From contig CANQBY010000070.1 in NCBI GenBank assembly GCA_947589695.1, forward strand, positions 1 to 6,774: a stretch of DNA of 6,774 bases, written 5' to 3'. Within the stretch, counting starts at the first letter, position 1. Every line of letters starts with the position of its first letter. Shown piece by piece: positions 1 to 4,770 of the stretch. Below the pieces are notes generated by a model, which was not told the origin of the DNA, did not search any database, and was given only the letters and a program-made list of their open reading frames with translations. Source of the stretch: an uncultured Bacilli bacterium (lineage in GTDB: Bacteria > Bacillota_I > Bacilli_A > RF39 > UBA660). Position numbers and translations under genes: made by a program.

Positions 1-11
1 CCCCCCCCCCC
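1..11. repeat. Homopolymer C11 (G11 on the minus strand) at the window edge
   Basis: Eleven consecutive C open the window, in DNA that otherwise is very AT-rich. Read on the minus strand, a TTGACA hexamer (plus-strand 15-20) is followed by GAC and then the G-run, so the tract would sit in the spacer of a leftward promoter serving a gene beyond the window. It may be a real homopolymer, possibly prone to slippage, or a poly-G artefact at an assembly end. The sequence alone does not decide. Confidence 0.5.
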
Positions 12-70
12 GTCTGTCAATAGCTTTTTATATTTTTTAACAAATTTCATCATCTTTACACTTTTTAAAT

Positions 71-105
71 CAAAATAAAAAGACTACTAATTTCTTAATA
101 GTCTT
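71..105 (-). terminator. Intrinsic terminator downstream of nusG
   Basis: On the minus strand the arms AAGACTA and TAGTCTT (plus 99-105 and 80-86) form a 7-bp stem, followed by TTTATTTTG. It lies about 30 nt after the nusG stop. It implies that secE-nusG transcription ends here and does not continue into rplK-rplA. Confidence 0.8.
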
Positions 106-134
106 AACCTCTATCTATTATTAAAAAGAAGTAA

Positions 135-671
135 TTAATTTTGTTTACTTACTTGGTAAACTTCCACTTCTACTGGTGTTTCTTGACCGAATAAATCAAT
201 TAAAACATTGAGTCTATTATTTTCTAAATCAATAGAATCAACCTTACCCATCATGCCTTTAAATGGTCCATCCACAATACTTACTTTATCTCCCACAGCC
301 ATTTCTGATTCAATATTAACTCGGCTCATACCCATATTAGCTAATATTTTATCAATTTCTTGGGGAAGTAAAGGAGTTGGTTTTGCGCCCTTACCAGAAG
401 ATCCAATAAAACCTGTAACTCCCGGCGTATTACGAACAATATACCAAGCTTCATCACTCATAACCATTTCCACTAAAACATAACCTGGAAACATCTTTTT
501 AACTTTTTCTTTTTTTACTCCATCTTTTACTTCAATTTCTGTTGTCTCTGGAATAATAATTCGATGGATATAATCTTGCATTCCCATTGATTCTGCTTTA
601 GCTTCTAATTTTTCTTTTACTTTAGCTTCATGTCCCGAATAAGTATTAACCACATACCATTCTTTTTCCAT
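135..671 (-). CDS. nusG: Transcription termination/antitermination factor NusG
   Basis: NusG binds RNA polymerase across the clamp, modulates elongation, pausing and termination, and can link polymerase to Rho or to the ribosome. The 178-aa length is normal for the family. The N-terminal NGN domain runs from about residue 4 to 110: it opens with EWYVVNTYSGHE, has the conserved FPGYVLVEM strand, and continues with WYIVRNTPGVTGFIG. The C-terminal KOW domain follows at about 123-178, with VGDKVSIVDGPFKGMMGKV and the closing FGQETPVEVE. The ATG at 671 is supported by a GGGGGA ribosome site 10 nt upstream, and that site lies inside the last codons of secE. The gap to secE is only 4 nt, so the two are almost certainly co-transcribed and probably translationally coupled. 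A terminator follows closely. Confidence 0.97.
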   Translation of the reverse strand: MEKEWYVVNTYSGHEAKVKEKLEAKAESMGMQDYIHRIIIPETTEIEVKDGVKKEKVKKMFPGYVLVEMVMSDEAWYIVRNTPGVTGFIGSSGKGAKPTPLLPQEIDKILANMGMSRVNIESEMAVGDKVSIVDGPFKGMMGKVDSIDLENNRLNVLIDLFGQETPVEVEVYQVSKQN

Positions 672-675
672 AATT

Positions 676-951
676 CTAAAATCCCCCTTTTATAGCTGAC
701 ATAAGTAAATCAAGTAAAATAAAGAACACTACTAAAACAACTACAAACACAATTGTTGCTACTGTATATTTTAATACTTCTTGTTTTGAAGGCCATTTTA
801 CTTTTGATAATTCACTTCTAACTCCTTCAAAATAATTTTCTTTTTTTACTTTTTCTTTCTTCACTTTTTTAGTATTTTTAACCTTTTTTTCTTCTTTCTT
901 AGAATTTTTAGTTCCTTTTTTTAAATCATTTTTTACTTCTTTTTTTGCCAT
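676..951 (-). CDS. secE: Protein translocase subunit SecE
   Basis: SecE is the small essential subunit that clamps SecY in the SecYEG channel of the cytoplasmic membrane. The protein has 91 residues. The conserved amphipathic segment is at about 40-58 (NYFEGVRSELSKVKWPSKQE), and a single very hydrophobic transmembrane helix is at about 63-86. This is the one-helix form usual in Gram-positive bacteria. The first 37 residues are an unusual low-complexity tail with 18 lysines, longer than the short tails of typical Firmicutes SecE proteins. The ATG at 951 has a clear AAGGAG site (959-964) with a 7-nt spacer. nusG follows after 4 nt. The rpmG gene that often precedes secE is not present immediately upstream. 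Confidence 0.95.
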   Translation of the reverse strand: MAKKEVKNDLKKGTKNSKKEEKKVKNTKKVKKEKVKKENYFEGVRSELSKVKWPSKQEVLKYTVATIVFVVVLVVFFILLDLLMSAIKGGF

Positions 952-979
952 TTTAATTCTCCTTATATTTAATTAAATT

Positions 980-997
980 AAAAAACACTTTCGTGTT
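980..997 (-). terminator. Short hairpin with U-run in the secE leader
   Basis: On the minus strand AACAC-GAAA-GTGTT forms a 5-bp stem closed by a GAAA tetraloop, followed at once by TTTT. It lies between the presumed secE promoter and the secE ribosome site. It could terminate readthrough from the DUF368 gene upstream or act as a weak attenuator in the secE-nusG leader. The stem is short, so termination strength is uncertain. Confidence 0.45.
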
Positions 998-1004
998 CAT
1001 TAAT

Positions 1005-1033
1005 AATTTATCATAAAACACCCTAAAAATCAA
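1005..1033 (-). promoter_or_regulatory. Probable sigma-A promoter for secE-nusG
   Basis: On the minus strand a TTGATT -35 (plus 1028-1033) is separated by 17 nt from TAAATT (1005-1010). The -10 is preceded by TGA, giving an extended -10 form. A shifted alternative uses TTGCTT and TATGAT (1010-1015) with a 16-nt spacer. Either would start transcription about 45 nt upstream of the secE ATG. Confidence 0.5.
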
Positions 1034-1079
1034 GCAAAACTTAATCTTTTTTTTTAATATTATTTATTTATTAACCTCC

Positions 1080-1847
1080 TCAGGTTTTTAAATTATAACT
1101 TACCCCTATCCCTAATATCAAATATATTAAATAACCAAGCTTAAAATCCTTACTAACACTTATAAATAAAACAATTAAAGAACTAACCATCAATCCTAAA
1201 ATGCCACTGTAAACTTCTTCTTTTTTTCTTTTAAATAAATAATCCATTAATAAACATACTAATATTACTCCTATTACTACTCCCAAAATATAAATAATAA
1301 ACTTTAAATTAAAAGGATTAGCCATAATATTTAACACTACTTCATAACTATTAAGCATCATAAATATGGCTGTTCCACTAACTCCCGGCACAATTGATGA
1401 TAAAGCATCAATAAAACCTAATAAAGCGATATAAATAAAATAAGTAATTCCGGTAAAATTTAAAACCATTTTCCCTTTATAAAAACTTAAACTTAACACT
1501 AACCCCAAAGTTATCCCCATAATAATTATATTTTTTTTCGTATATTTAACTTCTTTTAAAAAAGGTATTAAAGTTCCCAGTATTAAACCTAAAAATAAAT
1601 ACATTGCTTCTTTATAATAATTATTAAGTAAAAATAAAATAAATTTACTAAAAAAAATAATTGCTATAAATACCCCTAATCCAAATTTACTTAAATATTT
1701 AATATTTTCTTTTGGCCTTTTAAAAAAATTAGTTACTGCATCTATTAATCTTTCATAAACTCCTAATCCCATTGCTAAAACTGATCCACTTACTCCTGGC
1801 ATAATCTTTCCTATTCCGACAATTAACCCAATCAAGATTAACTTCAT
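1080..1847 (-). CDS. DUF368 family membrane protein, probable undecaprenyl phosphate translocase (PopT type)
   Basis: A 255-aa polytopic membrane protein with two related half-modules. Each carries the DUF368 signature PGVSG, at residues 17-21 (within GIGKIMPGVSGSVLAMGLGVY) and at 154-158 (ALSSIVPGVSGTA). Hydrophobic segments are clear at about 3-30, 55-75, 80-97, 106-122, 132-150, 183-205 and 214-250. DUF368 proteins (PopT) have been shown to return the lipid carrier undecaprenyl phosphate from the outer to the inner leaflet for reuse in cell wall and teichoic acid synthesis. That function here is inferred from the family. The protein is slightly short for the family. The ATG at 1847 has only a weak GGTGA ribosome site. 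The stop is TGA. It sits between cotD and secE on the same strand, with no functional link to either evident from the sequence. Confidence 0.88.
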   Translation of the reverse strand: MKLILIGLIVGIGKIMPGVSGSVLAMGLGVYERLIDAVTNFFKRPKENIKYLSKFGLGVFIAIIFFSKFILFLLNNYYKEAMYLFLGLILGTLIPFLKEVKYTKKNIIIMGITLGLVLSLSFYKGKMVLNFTGITYFIYIALLGFIDALSSIVPGVSGTAIFMMLNSYEVVLNIMANPFNLKFIIYILGVVIGVILVCLLMDYLFKRKKEEVYSGILGLMVSSLIVLFISVSKDFKLGYLIYLILGIGVSYNLKT

Positions 1848-1876
1848 AAATTTTCACCATTAAATTTTATGCAAAT

Positions 1877-1905
1877 AAAATAAAAAGAAGAATTTAATCT
1901 TCTAA
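1877..1905 (-). terminator. Intrinsic terminator between cotD and the DUF368 gene
   Basis: On the minus strand AGAAGA-TTAAAT-TCTTCT is followed by TTTTATTTTATTT. It is nearly identical to the terminator directly after cotD (2036-2064), with about 24 of 26 core bases the same. It ends about 30 nt before the DUF368 start codon. It is therefore either a second terminator for upstream transcription or an attenuator in the leader of the DUF368 gene. Confidence 0.65.
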
Positions 1906-1949
1906 AATCTATATATCTACTCTTCCTAGTAAAAAATTTAATGCATAAA

Positions 1950-1978
1950 CATATATATTATCTTTTTAAATTTGTAAA
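1950..1978 (-). promoter_or_regulatory. Possible weak promoter for the DUF368 gene
   Basis: On the minus strand TTTACA (plus 1973-1978) lies 17 nt from TATATG (1950-1955). The -35 matches five of six consensus bases, but the -10 is poor, and such matches arise easily in DNA this AT-rich. If used, the transcript would pass through the hairpin at 1877-1905 before reaching the gene. Confidence 0.25.
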
Positions 1979-1987
1979 ATTTTTTCA

Positions 1988-2033
1988 TTCAAGTGAAAAA
2001 ACTATTATTTTTTTAACACTTTTTTCACTTGAA
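1988..2033. repeat. Perfect 14-bp inverted repeat with 18-nt loop
   Basis: The arms TTCAAGTGAAAAAA (1988-2001) and TTTTTTCACTTGAA (2020-2033) are exact reverse complements. The element lies just beyond the cotD terminator and between the two near-identical terminator hairpins. No coding sequence overlaps it. It could be a long RNA hairpin, a palindromic protein site or a small repeat element. I cannot assign it. Confidence 0.7.
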
Positions 2034-2035
2034 AT

Positions 2036-2064
2036 TAAAATAAAAAGAAGAACTTAATCTTCTT
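2036..2064 (-). terminator. Intrinsic terminator of the cotD-like gene
   Basis: On the minus strand AAGAAGA-TTAAGT-TCTTCTT is followed by TTTATTTTAATTT. The 5' arm begins inside the TAA stop codon of the coat protein gene. Confidence 0.85.
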
Positions 2065-2398
2065 AGCAACATCTATTTTCATAGACATTTTGCACTTCAT
2101 TTTCCTCACAACATGAATAAGTTGGTGTATAAGTATGTCTATAAATATGATGATTTATTATTCTTGTATTACATGGTTGAATATGTGGAACTTCATGACA
2201 AATATATCTATGGCATACTGTTTCTCTTGGACATTCATAAACTGGTGGACAAACTACTCCTGAAATTGTCTCACCCATTGCATTCATCCCATTCATTCCC
2301 ATATTTTGATATCCCATATCCATCGCTGGGGTAGCATCATTATAATAAGAGGCTTCACTATAAGCTTCGCAGCAATCTCTATTATTATTTATTTTCAA
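2063..2398 (-). CDS. CotD-like inner spore coat protein
   Basis: A 111-aa protein with no membrane segment, rich in Cys, His, Tyr, Asn and Met. The N-terminal ~45 residues are low complexity (Asn- and Met/Gly-rich). The C-terminal part contains CPPVYECPRE, then CHRYICHEVPHIQPCNTR and INHHIYRHTYTPTYSCC. The VPHIqPcnTriiNHHiyrHtytP pattern matches the core of the CotD spore coat family (VPHIHPxHTTxVNHxxxxHxHxxPH). Such proteins are laid down on the forespore by the mother cell and cross-linked in the coat. The start is a TTG at 2398, with AAGGAA at 2411-2416, a rather long 12-nt spacer; an in-frame ATT lies one codon upstream. A sigma-K-type promoter directly precedes it, which independently supports a late sporulation role. 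CotD-family identity is likely and the exact role is inferred. Confidence 0.82.
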   Translation of the reverse strand: MKINNNRDCCEAYSEASYYNDATPAMDMGYQNMGMNGMNAMGETISGVVCPPVYECPRETVCHRYICHEVPHIQPCNTRIINHHIYRHTYTPTYSCCEENEVQNVYENRCC

Positions 2399-2423
2399 AA
2401 TAAATCACTTTTCCTTTCTAACA

Positions 2424-2450
2424 TATTTTATGTCTAATATATTAGAAGGT
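2424..2450 (-). promoter_or_regulatory. Sigma-K-type sporulation promoter of the cotD-like gene
   Basis: On the minus strand AC (plus 2449-2450), a 16-nt spacer and CATAAAATA (plus 2424-2432) fit the known sigma-K pattern AC-N16-CATAnnnTA. Transcription would start at about 2417-2418, immediately before the ribosome site. The spacer contains a perfect 14-bp palindrome, TCTAATATATTAGA (2433-2446), a possible site for a sporulation regulator. Confidence 0.6.
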
Positions 2451-2507
2451 TTAGGTTATTATCCTAAAAATACTTTAAAATTACTAATCATTTATTCTAA
2501 TCAATTT

Positions 2508-2541
2508 TAAGTAATTGCATATAATATTAACATATTACTTA
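2508..2541. repeat. 8-bp inverted repeat upstream of the antitoxin promoter
   Basis: TAAGTAAT (2508-2515) and ATTACTTA (2534-2541) are reverse complements separated by 18 nt, ending 13 nt before the -35 box of the toxin-antitoxin promoter. It may be a regulator site, but the low complexity makes chance plausible. Confidence 0.3.
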
Positions 2542-2554
2542 GTATGTAAAAACA

Positions 2555-2583
2555 TTGACATTTAGAATATATCATGATATATT
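2555..2583 (+). promoter_or_regulatory. Strong sigma-A promoter of the type III antitoxin RNA
   Basis: A perfect -35 box TTGACA (2555-2560), an optimal 17-nt spacer and the -10 TATATT (2578-2583) place the start near 2590. A perfect 18-bp palindrome, AATATATCATGATATATT (2566-2583), fills the spacer and covers the -10, so it could be an operator. A strong promoter is expected, because type III antitoxin RNA must be made in excess of toxin mRNA. Confidence 0.82.
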
Positions 2584-2612
2584 ATTATTGCACTGATAAG
2601 TGTAAAAGAAAA

Positions 2613-2717
2613 TGTTAGCCGCTTATTGATGGTGCGGGGTATAAATGATTCAAATTGCGAAATGTTAGTCGCTTACGGGTGGTGCGAGTTATAAATGATC
2701 CCGATTGAAAATGTTAG
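2613..2717 (+). repeat. Tandem repeat array, 2 full units of ~50 bp plus a 6-bp fragment
   Basis: The units start at 2613, 2663 and 2712 (periods 50 and 49) with the common start TGTTAG. Conserved blocks are TGTTAG, CGCTTA, GGTGCG and TATAAATGAT. Variable positions are concentrated in the pairing strands and change together. Two-and-a-bit copies of a ~45-50-nt unit directly upstream of the toxin is the layout described for CptIN antitoxins. Confidence 0.92.
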
Positions 2718-2749
2718 AAAGCTCTGTTATATTAATAGAGTTTTCTTTT
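2718..2749 (+). terminator. Intrinsic terminator between antitoxin RNA and toxin gene
   Basis: The arms 2718-2729 and 2733-2744 (AAAGCTCTGTTA and TAATAGAGTTTT) form a 12-bp stem with two G-U wobbles and a 3-nt loop, running into TTTTCTTTT. A leaky terminator at this place is a hallmark of type III toxin-antitoxin operons. It lets most transcripts end after the antitoxin repeats and only a fraction read into the toxin. Confidence 0.88.
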
Positions 2750-2768
2750 ACTTATACAGGAGGTTTAA

Positions 2769-3248
2769 ATGAAAATACAAACTGGATATATTTATCACAT
2801 TAAAGACGAATTTTTTACCAAAATTAATAACAAAGGTTTAATGATAAATCACGAAAATGGACGCTCCAGACCAACTTATTTTACAATTAAAGATAAAGAT
2901 ATTTTATGGTTTATTCCATTAAGTAGCAAAGTTTCTAAATATAAACCAATTATTAACCAAAAAATTCAAAAATATGGTCAATGTAAATCAATAATGATCT
3001 GTGAAATAGCGGAACAAGAGTCAGTAATACTTATACAAAATGCTTTTCCAACTTTAGAAAAATACATAGATCATCCACATACTAAAAATGGAGTTCCAAT
3101 TAGAGTTCCAGACATTCTAAAAAACGAGATTTTATCCAATTTTTATTCTTTACTTGCTCTTAAAAAACATGGAACTAACCTATTTTTTACTGATATTGAT
3201 TCTATTAAAAACATGATGTTAGAAGAATTAAAAACTCCAATTTCTTAA
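2769..3248 (+). CDS. cptN: Type III toxin-antitoxin system toxin, CptN/ToxN/AbiQ-superfamily endoribonuclease
   Basis: A 159-aa soluble basic protein of the usual size for this superfamily (about 150-200 aa). These toxins are sequence-specific endoribonucleases that cut cellular mRNA and process their own antitoxin RNA. Depending on the family, they act in plasmid maintenance, stress or abortive infection against phage. Motifs that I recognise as CptN-like are TGYIYHIKDEFF (5-16), INHENGRSRPTYF (26-38), LWFIPLSSKVSKY (46-58) and QNAFPTLEKYI (90-100). The Ser52-Ser53-Lys54 group falls where ToxN has its catalytic Thr/Ser/Lys cluster, and Tyr7 near the N-terminus also fits. Assignment to CptIN over ToxIN or TenpIN rests on recalled family resemblance. 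The ATG follows an AGGAGG site (2758-2763) by 5 nt. The repeat RNA and terminator directly upstream complete the system. The gene is the only one on the plus strand here, which fits an inserted accessory module. Confidence 0.9.
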   Translation: MKIQTGYIYHIKDEFFTKINNKGLMINHENGRSRPTYFTIKDKDILWFIPLSSKVSKYKPIINQKIQKYGQCKSIMICEIAEQESVILIQNAFPTLEKYIDHPHTKNGVPIRVPDILKNEILSNFYSLLALKKHGTNLFFTDIDSIKNMMLEELKTPIS

Positions 3249-3296
3249 CATTAATTATTATTTATATAAATTATAAGAATAAATTCAAAATATTAG

Positions 3297-3325
3297 AAAC
3301 TCCATTATAGAGTTTTTTTTATTTT
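3297..3325 (+). terminator. Intrinsic terminator of the toxin gene
   Basis: AAACTC (3297-3302), a 7-nt loop and GAGTTT (3310-3315) are followed by a T-run (TTTTTATTTT). It closes the plus-strand toxin-antitoxin unit between convergent cptN and ffh. Confidence 0.85.
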
Positions 3326-3350
3326 AAAAAAACACCTTCTAAAAAGGCAT
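3326..3350 (-). terminator. Probable small terminator overlapping the ffh stop
   Basis: On the minus strand CCTT-TTTAG-AAGG (plus 3335-3347), extendable by A-T and two wobble pairs, is followed by seven T. The loop contains the ffh TAG stop. The stem is weak, so termination may also depend on the adjacent hairpin at 3297-3315. Confidence 0.5.
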
Positions 3351-4646
3351 TTTCATATTTCCATTACTCATCATTTTCATCATTTTTTTCATTTCTTCAA
3401 ACTGATTTAACAACCGATTAACTTCTTCAACACTTCTTCCACTACCCTTAGCAATTCTTTGTTTCCGACTTGCTTTTAGTATTTCGGGATGTCTTCTTTC
3501 ATATGGCGTCATGGATAAAATTATCGCTTCCACATACAAGATTTGTTTTTCATCTACTTGAACGTTATTTAAGCCCATTTTTCTTGCTCCCGGAAGCATT
3601 TTTAAAATATTCTCTAGTGGCCCTAATTTTTTTATTTGTTTTAAATTAGTTAAAAAATCCTCTAAATCATAGCTCCCTTTTTTCATTTTCGCCATTTCAA
3701 TTTTAGCTTCATCTTCACTAATTAAATCTTCAACTTTTGAGGCAATTCCTAAAATATCCCCCATATCTAAGATTCTCTCTGCCATGGCCACTGGATAAAA
3801 CTCTCTAAGTCCATCCATTTTTTCTGAATCTCCCACAAATTTTATTGGAATATTCGTTAAATGTCTAACTGATAAAGCTACTCCCCCTTTAGTATTACCA
3901 TCTAGTTTCGTTAAGATCGTTCCCGTAAGTTTAAGATTATTATTAAAGCCATTAATTACATTTATTGCGTCTTGTCCCATCATCGCATCAATTACTAAAA
4001 TTGTCTCATCTAGTTTAAAATTAGCTTCAATATCTTTAAGTTCCTGCATTAATGCTTCATCAATTTGTAAACGACCCGCGGTATCAATTATAATATAATC
4101 TAAATTATTTTCTTTCGCATACTCTAAAGCTTCTTTAATAATTTCTACTGGAGCAATCTTACCCTTCGTAAACACTGGTACATCAATACTTTTTCCCACT
4201 TCTATTAATTGGTCAATCGCTGCCGGTCTATATATATCACACGCGACTAATAAAGGTTTCTTATGATATTTTTTTCTTACAAAATTAGCTAACTTCCCCG
4301 CGGTAGTTGTTTTCCCACTTCCCTGTAAACCACAAAGCATTAATAAAGTTGTTCCGTTATTTATATTTAATGGTACATAATCACTTCCAAGTAAAGCCAC
4401 TAATTCATCTTTAACTAATTTAATAAATAATTCATCTGGTTTAACACTTTTTGATACATCTAAACCTAAAGCCTTTTCTTTAACACTAGCTATAAATTCT
4501 TTTACTACTTGATAATTAACATCGGCTTCTAGTAAAGCAAGACGTATCTCCCGCATAGCATCCCCAATGTTTTCTTCGGTAATTCGTCCCATTCCTCGAA
4601 TATTTTTAATTGCTTTACTAATCCTATCACCCATGTATTCAAACAT
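3339..4646 (-). CDS. ffh: Signal recognition particle protein Ffh (SRP54 GTPase)
   Basis: Ffh with the 4.5S/scRNA forms the SRP. It binds signal sequences on ribosomes and docks with FtsY at the membrane. The 435-aa length is normal. The N domain is at about 1-90. The G domain has the P-loop GLQGSGKTTT (106-115), the SRP-specific insertion DIYRPAAIDQL (137-147), DTAGR (188-192), TKLD (246-249) and the closing GDSEKMDGL (272-280). That last motif differs a little from the common GxGEKxxDL but keeps the GxxEK frame. The Met-rich M domain (about 300-435) has the finger-loop region GPLENILKMLPG and the RNA-binding SRKQRIAKGSGRSVEEVNRLL, ending in a KMMKMM run. The ATG at 4646 has a GGAG site 10 nt upstream. 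No ylxM homologue precedes it, so the gene appears to have its own promoter. Confidence 0.98.
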   Translation of the reverse strand: MFEYMGDRISKAIKNIRGMGRITEENIGDAMREIRLALLEADVNYQVVKEFIASVKEKALGLDVSKSVKPDELFIKLVKDELVALLGSDYVPLNINNGTTLLMLCGLQGSGKTTTAGKLANFVRKKYHKKPLLVACDIYRPAAIDQLIEVGKSIDVPVFTKGKIAPVEIIKEALEYAKENNLDYIIIDTAGRLQIDEALMQELKDIEANFKLDETILVIDAMMGQDAINVINGFNNNLKLTGTILTKLDGNTKGGVALSVRHLTNIPIKFVGDSEKMDGLREFYPVAMAERILDMGDILGIASKVEDLISEDEAKIEMAKMKKGSYDLEDFLTNLKQIKKLGPLENILKMLPGARKMGLNNVQVDEKQILYVEAIILSMTPYERRHPEILKASRKQRIAKGSGRSVEEVNRLLNQFEEMKKMMKMMSNGNMKMPF

Positions 4647-4669
4647 AATGTATCATCTCCAATAAGAAA

Positions 4670-4678
4670 ATTATATCA
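4670..4678 (-). promoter_or_regulatory. Extended -10 promoter of ffh
   Basis: On the minus strand TGATATAAT is an extended -10 box with a consensus TATAAT hexamer (4670-4675). No good -35 lies at 17 nt (TTTAAT at most), which is typical of TGn-dependent promoters. The start would fall about 15-20 nt before the ffh ATG. Confidence 0.65.
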
Positions 4679-4700
4679 AAGATTTTACTTATATTAAAGC

Positions 4701-4738
4701 AAAATAAAAAAGTTTCCATTAAAAACTAATAGAAACTT
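4701..4738 (-). terminator. Intrinsic terminator of the exported-protein operon
   Basis: On the minus strand AAGTTTC (plus 4732-4738) pairs with GAAACTT (4710-4716), with a further 4-bp inner helix (4727-4730 with 4718-4721) and a 5-nt loop. TTTTTTATTTT follows. It separates this transcript from the ffh promoter. Confidence 0.88.
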
Positions 4739-4770
4739 CTTCTTTGGTCGGTAAAGGATGACCATATATG

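Larger units (their letters stand above)
2590..2749 (+). ncRNA. Type III antitoxin RNA (CptI/ToxI-like) with two pseudoknot repeats
   Basis: Two tandem repeats, 2613-2662 (50 nt) and 2663-2711 (49 nt), are followed by a fragment TGTTAG at 2712-2717. They are about 78% identical and begin at the shared GAAA(A)TGTTAG boundary. Both fold as an H-type pseudoknot. In helix 1, CCGC (2619-2622) pairs with GCGG (2634-2637) in repeat 1, and TCGC (2669-2672) with GCGA (2684-2687) in repeat 2. In helix 2, TTGA (2626-2629) pairs with TCAA (2650-2653), and CGGG (2676-2679) with CCCG (2700-2703). Four base pairs therefore differ between the repeats and all remain paired. In type III systems the toxin cuts the precursor RNA into single repeats, which then bind and inhibit it. 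The A-rich repeat boundary is the likely cleavage site (inference). The end coordinates rest on the promoter and terminator. Confidence 0.9.

Noticed and set aside
208..483. Plus-strand open frame opposite nusG
   Set aside because: It is antisense to a conserved NusG coding sequence, has no ribosome site and its translation resembles nothing recognisable.
1943..1993. 16-codon minus-strand ORF (MKKFYKFKKIIYMFMH) between cotD and the DUF368 gene
   Set aside because: There is no ribosome binding site upstream, the length is within chance, and its composition simply reflects AT-rich sequence.
1848..2062. Riboswitch in the leader of the DUF368 gene
   Set aside because: No known aptamer core is recognisable; only AT-rich inverted repeats and a terminator hairpin are present.
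2113..2334. Plus-strand open frame opposite the CotD-like gene
   Set aside because: The minus-strand protein has a recognisable coat-protein pattern, a sporulation promoter and a terminator; the plus frame has none of these.
2613..2717. Tandem repeats read as a small CRISPR array
   Set aside because: The units are contiguous at ~50 nt without unique spacers, they covary as pseudoknots and they sit directly before a type III toxin gene.
1080..4646. Mycoplasma-type code (TGA read as Trp)
   Set aside because: TGA terminates the DUF368 protein at the right place, and the tryptophan codons I checked in the exported protein are TGG.
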